This document shows, in pieces, positions 12,247-18,901 of a stretch of 20,882 bases of DNA. A model generated the notes under the pieces. That model saw only the letters and a program-made list of their open reading frames with translations, made no database searches and was not told where the DNA came from. A program made the position numbers and the translations under genes. Source of the DNA: a virus. The DNA lies in the IMG/VR virus record IMGVR_UViG_3300023178_000322, positions 1 to 20,882 of that record, one strand, 5' to 3'. Positions within the stretch are counted from its first letter, which is position 1. Each line of letters starts with the position of its first letter.

Positions 12247-12552
12247 ATGACACAAGTTGCAGTAATCCACACCGCTTTCGAAGACACACCACGCACTGTT
12301 GCGTTGGTAGAAGTTGGTGATCGCACAGGTACTTCCGCACTAGAATATGCGTATCGTTGGACGCAGAACATCATGGACTCATGGTCTTTGAAGATGGAAG
12401 AAGATGGTAACGATGATGTTACTGTTGTCGGTGAACTTCCTGTTGTCGATGGTCAGACATACGGTTTGCGTTCGACATCAATGGGTGACCACATGTTGTT
12501 GGGAACTACGAAGTACAAAGTATCAATGGTTGGTTTTGAGGAGCTAGTATAA
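12247..12552 (+). CDS. Unknown protein, 101 aa
   Basis: First gene after the promoter, starting MTQVAVIHTAFEDTPRTVAL. It has beta strands at both ends (VAVIHTAF, YKVSMVGFEEL) and a Trp-containing helix (EYAYRWTQNIMDSWSLKMEE) in the middle, a compact alpha/beta form. No catalytic motif is seen. The stop overlaps the next ATG (TAATG), which suggests coupled synthesis with the following 145-residue protein and perhaps a joint function. Confidence 0.74.
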   Translation: MTQVAVIHTAFEDTPRTVALVEVGDRTGTSALEYAYRWTQNIMDSWSLKMEEDGNDDVTVVGELPVVDGQTYGLRSTSMGDHMLLGTTKYKVSMVGFEELV

Positions 12553-12989
12553 TGTTTGTTATTGAAACTCAGTGTTATGAAGACTACGGCACACGCATCA
12601 AAGCAAAAGGTGGACGTTCCATCTGTTGTGAAGTCGACACCATGGAAGAGGCGGAAGCAATCGCCTCTATGATTTCTGATGAGTGGGAACACATCCTAGA
12701 CATTCATGAGGAGTCAGAAGATTGGGAGTCTTGGTACGTCAAGTCTCAACGTGAGTATGATGACGGTGTCCTCTACTTGGACCCTGTTGTTCGTCGCTCT
12801 CCTAAGAGTGGTAAGTACTACTTGAAACGTGGTTACTTACTTAACCGCACCACCAACTCTGATTTTGAACACCTTGTAGGTAAGTTCATTGGTTGGATTG
12901 ACAATGTCTCTGAAGGGGGATGTGTCATGAAAATTGAGGGTGATAAACGTACATACGTTGACGATAACTTAGAGGCGGTTGCGGCGTAA
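12552..12989 (+). CDS. Unknown protein, 145 aa
   Basis: It starts MFVIETQCYEDYGTRIKAKG with the ATG overlapping the previous stop. The first part is a strand-turn-strand with a Cys pair (SICCEV), then a helix EEAEAIASMISDEWEHILDI. The middle is acidic with several Trp and Tyr (EDWESWYVKSQREYDD), and the last part has YYLKRGYLLNRT and FIGWIDNVSEGGCVM. The CysCys pair is not a clear metal site. I do not recognise the family. It overlaps the next gene by one base. Confidence 0.74.
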   Translation: MFVIETQCYEDYGTRIKAKGGRSICCEVDTMEEAEAIASMISDEWEHILDIHEESEDWESWYVKSQREYDDGVLYLDPVVRRSPKSGKYYLKRGYLLNRTTNSDFEHLVGKFIGWIDNVSEGGCVMKIEGDKRTYVDDNLEAVAA

Positions 12990-13156
12990 TGTATGTTGTT
13001 AAGATAAAAGGTGGCCAGACTGTGGCCATCTGTTCCCGCAAAGTTGACGCAGAAGCATATCTTTTTGGTCAACGCCTTGATAAAACAATCTACGAAATTT
13101 TAGAATTCCAACCAAATCTAAAAGGAGTGTCAAATGAGCAACCAACGTGGCGGTAA
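12989..13156 (+). CDS. Small unknown protein, 55 aa
   Basis: The ATG overlaps the previous stop (TAATG). The peptide starts MYVVKIKGGQTVAICSRKVD and continues AEAYLFGQRLDKTIYEILEF, a beta hairpin followed by a helix, then a less regular tail. The last 23 nt overlap the start of the next gene. Its place in an otherwise gene-free gap of about 145 nt and the coupled start support it. Function unknown. Confidence 0.62.
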   Translation: MYVVKIKGGQTVAICSRKVDAEAYLFGQRLDKTIYEILEFQPNLKGVSNEQPTWR

Positions 13157-13349
13157 GTGGAAACCTGCAGCAATGAGTGATGGTGGTAAAGTCGATGAAA
13201 TGACTCTTGTCACCTTCTTCAAGTCTGCAAAAGAAGTTCTAGAACGTGAGGGTAAAGAAGATAGTGCCTTCTATTTTGAACAGTGTGAAGACTGGCTTCG
13301 TTCTGGTAACAAAATCACAAGTGATGCAGGAAGGATCCTTGGACTATGA
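13134..13349 (+). CDS. Small unknown protein, 71 aa
   Basis: A strong AAAGGAG site lies 6 nt before the ATG. The protein starts MSNQRGGKWKPAAMSDGGKV, a flexible basic front, then a helical part (TLVTFFKSAKEVLEREGKED, AFYFEQCEDWLRSG) that looks like a small helix-turn-helix bundle. There is no clear DNA-binding signature. Its stop overlaps the next start by ATGA. Confidence 0.7.
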   Translation: MSNQRGGKWKPAAMSDGGKVDEMTLVTFFKSAKEVLEREGKEDSAFYFEQCEDWLRSGNKITSDAGRILGL

Positions 13350-13441
13350 CTATGTCATTCTCTGAACTCGTTGAAGAACTCAAAAAACGCCAAGAGCGTG
13401 AAGAGGCAGAAGAAAAAAAGAAAGAAAAGAAGGCTGCATGA
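13346..13441 (+). CDS. Tiny charged protein, 31 aa
   Basis: The frame fills the gap between two genes with ATGA overlaps at both ends. The peptide MTMSFSELVEELKKRQEREE continues AEEKKKEKKAA, one charged helix. An AGGAAGGA site lies about 10 nt upstream. It is plausible as a small phage protein, but low complexity makes chance more likely than for its neighbours. Confidence 0.5.
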   Translation: MTMSFSELVEELKKRQEREEAEEKKKEKKAA

Positions 13442-13878
13442 TGTTTAGTGTTGGCGATAAAGTATACGTGTGGGAAGAAGATGATCTGTTCGCACGTGAA
13501 TGGGAAGGTTGTTGTGGTAATGTCACAGAGGTTACCGAAGACAGCGTCACCATTTTTTCTGTCTTTGATGATGAGTATCATACAGCCGATCCAGAAAATG
13601 TTTTCCACATCGGAACTGGTCCAATCATGAATGTAAAAATTCGTGATTATCCTGCAGACAATCTGTTTGAAGATATTGAAGATGATCCAGAAAACGTTCT
13701 CATGAATATCCCACGTGCGATTTTAGTTCAGATGGGGCTTGACATTGGGGATGAACTTGTGGTAGAATACTCAGACAATGGTTTAGTACTTCGTAAGAAA
13801 AAGGTTGCGTTCGACGAAGAATATGAATTTGTTCGGGCACAAAAGATTGAAGACACCGAACCTTACGAAATCGAATAG
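13438..13878 (+). CDS. KOW/SH3-like plus AbrB/MazE-like domain protein, 146 aa
   Basis: The ATG overlaps the previous stop; a second ATG follows directly at 13441. Residues 3-57 (FSVGDKVYVWEEDD, GNVTEVTEDSVTIFS, YHTADPENV) look like a small SH3/KOW-type barrel. Residues about 88-121 (LMNIPRAILVQMGLDIGDEL then VVEYSDNGLVLRKKK) match the swapped-hairpin AbrB/SpoVT/MazE pattern: IPRAIL, MGLxxGDEL, LVLRKK. Such domains usually bind DNA as dimers or neutralise a MazF toxin. In a phage it could regulate transcription or oppose a host toxin-antitoxin response. No toxin gene is adjacent. The C-terminal tail is acidic. Confidence 0.75.
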   Translation: MMFSVGDKVYVWEEDDLFAREWEGCCGNVTEVTEDSVTIFSVFDDEYHTADPENVFHIGTGPIMNVKIRDYPADNLFEDIEDDPENVLMNIPRAILVQMGLDIGDELVVEYSDNGLVLRKKKVAFDEEYEFVRAQKIEDTEPYEIE

Positions 13879-13888
13879 GAGATATAGA

Positions 13889-14506
13889 ATGGCAAATCAC
13901 GTACACTTTGCAGTAAACTTTCATCAAATCAACGATGAAGCTCGTGCAAAACTCAAAGAGATGTTTGGACGTATTCGTGAAGATGGGAACTATCGTTGGT
14001 TCTCTGATATCTTTGTTGAGGGTGACTTGACATATGAAGAGACAGAAAAGTATGCTTGGACATTAGAACACATTGGTCCTAAATGGAGTTATATTGAAGA
14101 TTATGATGTAGAAGGCAACGAACCATACTTCAATGGTGAGGCAGCATGGTCTGCTCCAGAAATGGGTCTTGTCAAACTACTAGAAATTTTAGAAGAACAC
14201 GATCCAAATATTATTTCGTCTATCACTTATGAAGACGAGGGTCCAAACTTCTTTGGTGTTTCAGTATACGAAGGATCTCAAATTTATGATGGTTTCGAAG
14301 ACGACTATGAAGAACTACGTGATCGTGTGATTATGGAATCAGAGAACCTAACTGAAGAGTCTTGGGACGAAGATGAAGATGATTGGGCAGATGACGAATG
14401 CCGTGATATCTTCTACGAAGAAATGTGGGAAATTATCGGCGATGCGCAATACGATTTAATTCATGAATGCGTAGAACAAATCAAAGAGGATCAACTAGAT
14501 GTCTAA
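13889..14506 (+). CDS. Api92-like acidic phage protein, 205 aa
   Basis: The upstream frame is open, but AGGAG lies 7 nt before the ATG at 13889, giving MANHVHFAVNFHQINDEARA. The protein has a ferredoxin-like feel, with KWSYIEDYDVEGN and AAWSAPEMGLVKLLEILEEH, which recall the Api92-like phage family (MANH front, KW and WS-P-E blocks). The C-terminal third is strongly acidic (LTEESWDEDEDDWADDE), suggesting DNA mimicry or protein contacts. I am sure of the gene, not of the family link. It overlaps the next gene by 8 nt. Confidence 0.72.
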   Translation: MANHVHFAVNFHQINDEARAKLKEMFGRIREDGNYRWFSDIFVEGDLTYEETEKYAWTLEHIGPKWSYIEDYDVEGNEPYFNGEAAWSAPEMGLVKLLEILEEHDPNIISSITYEDEGPNFFGVSVYEGSQIYDGFEDDYEELRDRVIMESENLTEESWDEDEDDWADDECRDIFYEEMWEIIGDAQYDLIHECVEQIKEDQLDV

Positions 14507-14669
14507 GGTAGGTCAGTGGGTCATGGAAATGCAGGAAGATGCATACGACATGACAGAAGAAGAATTTGTAAAAGCACATGGTGCGAGTAATCGTAGTGTT
14601 TGGCATGATGTTCACTCAGAACAAATGGAACCAGATCCCACTGCAATAGAACTGAATGAGTATTATTGA
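14499..14669 (+). CDS. Small acidic unknown protein, 56 aa
   Basis: The ATG lies 8 nt inside the previous gene and AAAGAGGA is nearby. The peptide starts MSKVGQWVMEMQEDAYDMTE and continues EEFVKAHGASNRSVWHDVHS, ending with ELNEYY. Met, Glu and Asp are common; it looks like two short helices. The stop overlaps the methyltransferase start (TGATG), so the two may be coupled. Function unknown. Confidence 0.62.
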   Translation: MSKVGQWVMEMQEDAYDMTEEEFVKAHGASNRSVWHDVHSEQMEPDPTAIELNEYY

Positions 14670-15190
14670 TGGGGAAAAGAAGTGACTTCGAAAGACTTCC
14701 ACGTGACTTCTATCCAACACCTTATGCTGCAGTAGAACCACTATTTCCACACCTTGGGGATTGGTACACATTCACAGAACCTTGTGCGGGGGATGGAAGA
14801 CTTATAGATCACTTAGAAAAGAATGGTGGTCTATGCACGGCAGCATATGATATTGAACCTCATGACAATAGAGTTTCAGAGTGTGATGCGTTTTCATTAG
14901 AACAAGTAAAATCAAAATACATCATCACAAATCCACCATGGGATCGAAAGATACTTCATCCCATGATTAATCATTTTTCGGACATGGCTCCAACGTGGTT
15001 ATTGTTCGACGCAGACTGGGTACACACTAAACAGTCTGCACCATATCTATCAAGACTTAAGAAGATTGTTAGTATTGGTAGAGTAAAATGGATCGAAGAC
15101 AGTAAGATGACAGGTAAAGATAACTGTTGTTGGTACTTGTTTGACAAAACACCGCAGATTGCACCCATAGAATTTTGGGGTAGAAGGTAA
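14669..15190 (+). CDS. SAM-dependent DNA N6-adenine methyltransferase-like protein, 173 aa
   Basis: A Rossmann-type methyltransferase. DFYPTPYAAVEPLF (13-26) is the usual lead-in, FTEPCAGDGRLIDHLEKNGG (35-54) is motif I for SAM binding, AAYDIEP (58-64) is motif II, and ITNPPWDRK (86-94) is motif IV, the NPPW catalytic signature of adenine-N6 enzymes. The length fits a compact phage enzyme with no separate target-recognition domain, so specificity is unclear. No restriction nuclease is next to it, so it is an orphan that could protect phage DNA or alter expression. The start overlaps the preceding stop. Confidence 0.82.
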   Translation: MGKRSDFERLPRDFYPTPYAAVEPLFPHLGDWYTFTEPCAGDGRLIDHLEKNGGLCTAAYDIEPHDNRVSECDAFSLEQVKSKYIITNPPWDRKILHPMINHFSDMAPTWLLFDADWVHTKQSAPYLSRLKKIVSIGRVKWIEDSKMTGKDNCCWYLFDKTPQIAPIEFWGRR

Positions 15191-15208
15191 GAAAAGGAGA
15201 TAAATATT

Positions 15209-15499
15209 ATGAGTGATCTACCATCAACGATCACCAGTGCGGATCGTAAAGAGATTAAAAAAGCACTGAAAGAAATGTCAGACTCTTTCTATCAAATTGA
15301 AGCACAGAAAGACCTCCAAAAAGATATTGCACAAAAGATGCTCGATGACTTGGGCATCCCTAAAAGAGATTTCAATCGTCTCGCAAAGATTTTTCATGCT
15401 TCAAATTTAGTAGAAGAAGCTGCAAAGAACGAAGAGTTTATGGAATTTGCAGAACAAGTTCTGATTGGACCAGAAAATCAAATAGAGAGTAACTCATGA
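15209..15499 (+). CDS. dsbA: DsbA-like dsDNA-binding late transcription protein
   Basis: A 96-residue helical protein with AAAGGAG and an ATG 8 nt later. It starts MSDLPSTITSADRKEIKKAL and contains EMSDSFYQIEAQKDLQKDIA, KRDFNRLAKIFHASN and NEEFMEFAEQVL. This order (SDS-x-x-IEA, K-DI, P-K-x-F-x-R-x-A-K, NEEF) resembles T4-type DsbA, a small double-stranded DNA-binding protein linked to late transcription. Its length is close to the T4 protein of about 90 residues. A role at late promoters fits the late promoters found in this window. Assignment is by recalled pattern. Confidence 0.72.
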   Translation: MSDLPSTITSADRKEIKKALKEMSDSFYQIEAQKDLQKDIAQKMLDDLGIPKRDFNRLAKIFHASNLVEEAAKNEEFMEFAEQVLIGPENQIESNS

Positions 15500-15685
15500 A
15501 TGACAGACGGACCATTTAAAGCAGCATTCGACGCAGACACCGATGGTGTCATTCGTCGTGAAATCATCACGTATCGTATGAAAGATGGTATTCTTACAAA
15601 AGAAGAATCTTCACGTGACTATTATAAATCTGGTGATTACCACGATGCAATTAATAATAAACCTTTGGTTAGGATTAAAGACTGA
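15500..15685 (+). CDS. Conserved small phage protein, 61 aa
   Basis: The ATG follows the DsbA-like stop directly. It starts MTDGPFKAAFDADTDGVIRR and continues EIITYRMKDGILTKEESSRD, ending in DYHDAINNKPLVRIKD. The AAFDADxDGxxRREIITYR segment is one I recall from unannotated small proteins in marine T4-like phages. It is probably a beta-sheet-type small domain. The next gene overlaps the stop by TGATG. Confidence 0.74.
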   Translation: MTDGPFKAAFDADTDGVIRREIITYRMKDGILTKEESSRDYYKSGDYHDAINNKPLVRIKD

Positions 15686-15906
15686 TGTGGTTTATTGTTT
15701 TCTTCATGGCTACGATGGAACCCTTCGCAGTTAAGACTTTAGATTTTGATGTGAGACATGAATGCGTGGATTATGTAAACGATCCTGCGAACTCTAATCG
15801 TCTTGCGATAGAGGTGATTGCAAAAGCAGGGTTCAATGACGAGATCATTGCAGTAGTTTGTCTACCCGCAAGTGATATCCCAGAACCAGAGAAAGAGAGT
15901 GCATGA
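15685..15906 (+). CDS. Small protein, possible weak signal/anchor, 73 aa
   Basis: It starts MWFIVFFMATMEPFAVKTLD, overlapping the previous stop. The first 10 residues are hydrophobic but short for a membrane span, so it may be a signal-like or peripheral membrane sequence. The rest (RHECVDYVNDPANSNRLAIE, FNDEIIAVVCLPASDI) is mixed helical and strand, with two Cys and an acidic tail. No family recognised. The end overlaps the next small membrane gene. Confidence 0.64.
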   Translation: MWFIVFFMATMEPFAVKTLDFDVRHECVDYVNDPANSNRLAIEVIAKAGFNDEIIAVVCLPASDIPEPEKESA

Positions 15907-16073
15907 TCAGATGGTATGATTATATTGTCGTTTTTATGTTTGCAGAACTTCTTTTGATCACTGCATTTACAATCCCAGGCATAGGTTTCATTGTTGCATA
16001 TACTGCATATGAAATTGGATGGGTTCATGGATATTGTCGATGGAGAAAGGAACAAGAAAATTTTTACCGTTGA
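15903..16073 (+). CDS. Small membrane protein, 56 aa
   Basis: An ATGA overlap with the preceding gene gives a 56-codon frame: MIRWYDYIVVFMFAELLLIT then AFTIPGIGFIVAYTAYEIGW and HGYCRWRKEQENFYR. There are one or two membrane spans in the first 40 residues, then a basic C-terminus that would stay in the cytoplasm. Its composition is clearly membrane type, so I believe it is real. A small inner-membrane phage protein could be involved in exclusion of other phages or lysis timing, but no motif says so. Confidence 0.68.
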   Translation: MIRWYDYIVVFMFAELLLITAFTIPGIGFIVAYTAYEIGWVHGYCRWRKEQENFYR

Positions 16074-16296
16074 ATTTGATCACGATGAAGTTTGTATCAC
16101 CCTTGTCGACGAAGAAGCAAATCACGAAGATATGGTTGTTAATGCGTTTGATGATATTGTTTTTCTCAGACAATGGAATGAAGAGTTAAACAGGTTTGAA
16201 GTGATATCTATAAGTCCCAGTCAATGGGAAGAGTTGATTACCTCTATGGACTCACCAGAGGGATCTTTTATTCTTTCAAGAGAGGTAGAAGAATGA
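16027..16296 (+). CDS. Unknown protein, 89 aa
   Basis: Possible starts are at 16009 and 16027; I take the latter ATG, giving MDIVDGERNKKIFTVEFDHD. The frame overlaps the small membrane gene by 47 nt. The protein is a beta-rich small domain (IFTVEFDHDEVCITLVDEEA, DIVFLRQWNEELNRFEVISI) ending SFILSREVEE. No recognised family. The stop overlaps the next start by ATGA. Confidence 0.66.
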   Translation: MDIVDGERNKKIFTVEFDHDEVCITLVDEEANHEDMVVNAFDDIVFLRQWNEELNRFEVISISPSQWEELITSMDSPEGSFILSREVEE

Positions 16297-16424
16297 ATGT
16301 AGATAAAGAAACTATTTGGCACTTTGTATGTCAGTCATGTAAAGGGTGGTGGAGTATCGCAAGTATGGATGACTGGCAACCTAAAAAGGTTTACTGTGCA
16401 CATTGTGGAGAGAAACAGAAATAA
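16293..16424 (+). CDS. Small zinc-ribbon protein, 43 aa
   Basis: The chosen ATG at 16293 follows AGAGAGG and overlaps the previous stop; a longer frame would run inside the preceding gene. The peptide starts MNVDKETIWHFVCQSCKGWW and continues with SIASMDDWQPKKVYCAHCGE. Two CxxC pairs, in FVCQSCKG and YCAHCGE, make a classic four-Cys zinc ribbon. Such small ribbons often contact RNA polymerase or nucleic acids. It is the last gene before the terminators. Confidence 0.78.
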   Translation: MNVDKETIWHFVCQSCKGWWSIASMDDWQPKKVYCAHCGEKQK

Positions 16425-16449
16425 AAAAAGGGAGATCCGAAGATCTCCC
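16423..16449 (-). terminator. Minus-strand terminator with UUCG tetraloop, after gp23
   Basis: On the minus strand GGGAGATC pairs with GATCTCCC around a TTCG loop, then seven T (16423-16429). The C-UUCG-G hairpin plus T-run is the classic T4-type terminator. It ends the gp23 transcript. Confidence 0.87.
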
Positions 16450-16465
16450 AGTTTGTAGTAAAGTG

Positions 16466-16490
16466 GGGCGGTTGATCCGCCCTTCTTTTT
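16466..16490 (+). terminator. Plus-strand terminator after the zinc-ribbon gene
   Basis: GGGCGG pairs with CCGCCC around TTGAT, followed by TTCTTTTT. It ends the plus-strand cluster and lies 5-30 nt from the 3' end of gp23. Confidence 0.85.
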
Positions 16491-16494
16491 ATTA

Positions 16495-17787
16495 TTAGAA
16501 TAGGTTCGATACACGAACTCTTCTGTAGTACTTGTTGGTGTTCTGTGTAAGAGCACCCTGAGTTGTTGCAGCAGTACCATCTGCGAATGGGTTCGATACC
16601 ATGCCGTAACGAGTTTTGAACCCGATTTTTGGCTGGAAGCTGTTTTCCCCAACCGCACGAACCATCTGTAGTGGTACGTATGGGCAGTAGAACAGACCTG
16701 CGTCGAACGCAGAAGAACCTTTGTAACCCACAACAAGGTAGTTAGATCCTGCATATGGATCGATGTACACTCTGTAGCGTCCGTTAAGAACACCTGCGAA
16801 TGTGTTACCAGTTGCGTCAACTTCAAGAGAGTTGCTGTTAAGAGCAGGTGTGTAATCAAGTACACCAGCCATTTGCAATGCAGAAGCAACGTCAGAAGAA
16901 CAGATAACGATGTTACCTTTACCACGGCGTGTTTCGATTGCGATAGCGTTTGCTTCTTGTTCGATCTGGAACATCAGACCTTTGAACTTCTCAACTGACC
17001 AACGACCATTTGCGTCTACGTCAAGATCGAAGATACCAGAAGAAGCAGTACCAGTTGCACCACCTACAGCAGTTGCGTAGATTGTACGAACTACTTCACG
17101 GTTGATCTCTGTCAGAATTTCAGACTGCAGGATGTTTGCAAGTTCTGTTTCTGCGTCTAGACCGTGTACCGCTTTAAGGTCCTGTGCAAGTTCAGTTGTG
17201 TATTCTGCTTTCAACGCACGTGTTTTCGCAGCAACAGTTACTTTCTCGATTGAGAACGCCATCTCTGCAAAGTTGGTTCCGTTACCGTCACCTAGTGCTT
17301 CACCTGCAGCAGTTGTCATACCTGTACCTGTATCGAATACAGATGTGTTAGGTACTGCGTCACCCATATCACCAGTGTCAGTACCTGCACCAGAGAATGT
17401 AGTGTCTGCTTCATTGTAGAATACTTCTGTACCCGCTTGTGAAGTCTGACGTGAACGCATTGCGAAGATCAGACCAGTTGGTCCAGTCATTGGCTGAACG
17501 CCTGCAACGTCATATGCGATTAGGTTTGGCATAGAACGGCGAATCAGTGAAATCAACACTGGATCGTAGTTGTCGATTGAACCACCTGTTGCGTTTGCAG
17601 GTGCTTCAGAAAGCAGCGACGACATGTTAACCGATGCGTCACCTTCTTGACGAAGCGCTTGCTCCGTGTTTTCAAGAATAGATGCAGTTACCTGTTTACG
17701 GTGCTGATCTGCGATTGGTGAAAAAGATTCGTGCTCAAGAATTGGGCCCCACTTTTCCACAAGTTTTTGATAGTTTGACTCAGTCAT
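16495..17787 (-). CDS. 23: Major capsid protein gp23
   Basis: A 430-residue T4-type major head protein, shorter than T4 gp23 (521) and close to marine relatives. It starts MTESNYQKLVEKWGPILEHE, with a delta-domain of about 60 residues, then ISLIRRSMPNLIAYDVAGVQ and PMTGPTGLIFAMRSR, the hallmark block. Later parts include FKTRYGMVSNPFA near the end. LLSE-APAN at residues 58-65 is a likely gp21 cleavage site, after Glu61. AAGGAG precedes the ATG, and TATAAATA lies about 40 nt upstream. It forms the hexamers of the capsid shell. Confidence 0.97.
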   Translation of the reverse strand: MTESNYQKLVEKWGPILEHESFSPIADQHRKQVTASILENTEQALRQEGDASVNMSSLLSEAPANATGGSIDNYDPVLISLIRRSMPNLIAYDVAGVQPMTGPTGLIFAMRSRQTSQAGTEVFYNEADTTFSGAGTDTGDMGDAVPNTSVFDTGTGMTTAAGEALGDGNGTNFAEMAFSIEKVTVAAKTRALKAEYTTELAQDLKAVHGLDAETELANILQSEILTEINREVVRTIYATAVGGATGTASSGIFDLDVDANGRWSVEKFKGLMFQIEQEANAIAIETRRGKGNIVICSSDVASALQMAGVLDYTPALNSNSLEVDATGNTFAGVLNGRYRVYIDPYAGSNYLVVGYKGSSAFDAGLFYCPYVPLQMVRAVGENSFQPKIGFKTRYGMVSNPFADGTAATTQGALTQNTNKYYRRVRVSNLF

Positions 17788-17825
17788 TTTTTCTATCTCC
17801 TTAGTGTTATTTTAATTACTGAATG

Positions 17826-17833
17826 TATTTATA
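17826..17833 (-). promoter_or_regulatory. T4-type late promoter for gp23
   Basis: TATTTATA on the plus strand is TATAAATA on the minus strand, about 40 nt upstream of the gp23 start. Exact match to the T4 late consensus. Confidence 0.85.
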
Positions 17834-17856
17834 AATTTTTATTTTTTCAGTTTAAA

Positions 17857-18843
17857 TTATCTAGATTTTCTTGAGTTGAGCGCCTCAACAAGAGCATTGA
17901 TTGAAGAATGTTCGGATACAGGTTTTACAACCACTTCCTCTTCGATCACTACTTCGTCTTCCTCGTCAACAACATCTTCTTTGATAGAAACATTTGTTTC
18001 TTTGAAGAATGACTCTTTGATTGTCTTCAGATTCTCTTTGTATTCATCTAGATCAGATGAATCCAGATTTTCTGAAAGAGTCTTCAGACGTTCACGTTGT
18101 GACATATTAAGTTCACTTGTCATTTCTTCGAAGATTACACCTGCTTTCAGATCCGCCACTTCTTTTGTCAACGCAATGTTTTCGTTGACAACAGCATTTG
18201 ACTTTTCTTCAAGAGACTTCATCTCTTCTTCAAGATCAGAAACGATGTCATATGTTTCTTCATCAACTTTGATGTTGTGTTCTGAGAACAAATCTTTCAA
18301 ACCGTCCATCAAAGACTCCGCCATCTCTACCTTAATACCAGCTTCGATTGCGACTTCATTTTCTTCCATCCATTCTGAAACGACATAATCAAGATATGCA
18401 TCTAGGTTCTCGACCATCTCGCCAACCTTAGATTCGATTGCTTCAGCCAATTCAGTTTCTAGTTTAGTGTTAAGTTCTTCTTCGATCTTTTCCACTTTAC
18501 CTTTAACTGCTTCAGTGACTGCAGCTTCAAAAACAACTGTTACCTTGCTCTTGAATTCTTCTGAGAGATCCATGCCTTCAAAGATGTCTGCGATAGACTC
18601 TTCAACGACAATCTCTTCTACAACTTCCACTTCTTCTGATTCAGGTGCTTCTGCTTCTGCAACAACTTCCGCATCTGCTTCAACTTGTGCTTCTTCTTTA
18701 TAACCTGCTTTCAGAGTTTCAGGTGTTTTCTCACCTTTGTCGTGGTCAGCTTTTCTTTTCTTATTGCTTCCGCCTTCTGGTGTAGTTGCAGCAGCTGCTG
18801 TTGAAACACCATCGTCAGACACAAATTTCTTTTCATCTGCCAT
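17857..18843 (-). CDS. 22: Prohead core scaffolding protein gp22
   Basis: A 328-residue, very acidic and Val/Ala-rich protein between gp23 and gp21, in the T4 gp22 position. It starts MADEKKFVSDDGVSTAAAAT, has an N-terminal low-complexity region with runs of E, V and A, long helical segments (ELNTKLETELAEAIESKV, ELNMSQRERLKTLSENLD) and ends VEALNSRKSR. This fits the scaffold core, which gp21 degrades to small peptides during head maturation. It is longer than T4 gp22 (269). AGGAG precedes the ATG, and TATAAATA lies about 45 nt upstream. Confidence 0.9.
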   Translation of the reverse strand: MADEKKFVSDDGVSTAAAATTPEGGSNKKRKADHDKGEKTPETLKAGYKEEAQVEADAEVVAEAEAPESEEVEVVEEIVVEESIADIFEGMDLSEEFKSKVTVVFEAAVTEAVKGKVEKIEEELNTKLETELAEAIESKVGEMVENLDAYLDYVVSEWMEENEVAIEAGIKVEMAESLMDGLKDLFSEHNIKVDEETYDIVSDLEEEMKSLEEKSNAVVNENIALTKEVADLKAGVIFEEMTSELNMSQRERLKTLSENLDSSDLDEYKENLKTIKESFFKETNVSIKEDVVDEEDEVVIEEEVVVKPVSEHSSINALVEALNSRKSR

Positions 18844-18887
18844 TGTTTTTCTCCTTAATCTGATTAAGATTTCTTAATTACAAAAAG

Positions 18888-18895
18888 TATTTATA
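18888..18895 (-). promoter_or_regulatory. T4-type late promoter for gp22
   Basis: TATTTATA on the plus strand reads TATAAATA on the minus strand, about 45 nt before the gp22 start, in the short gap after gp21. Confidence 0.85.
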
Positions 18896-18901
18896 AAAAA
18901 T

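Noticed and set aside
17876-18703. Plus-strand Ser/Thr-rich frames over gp22
   Set aside because: They are shadows of the Glu/Val-rich scaffold gene; no ribosome sites or promoters.
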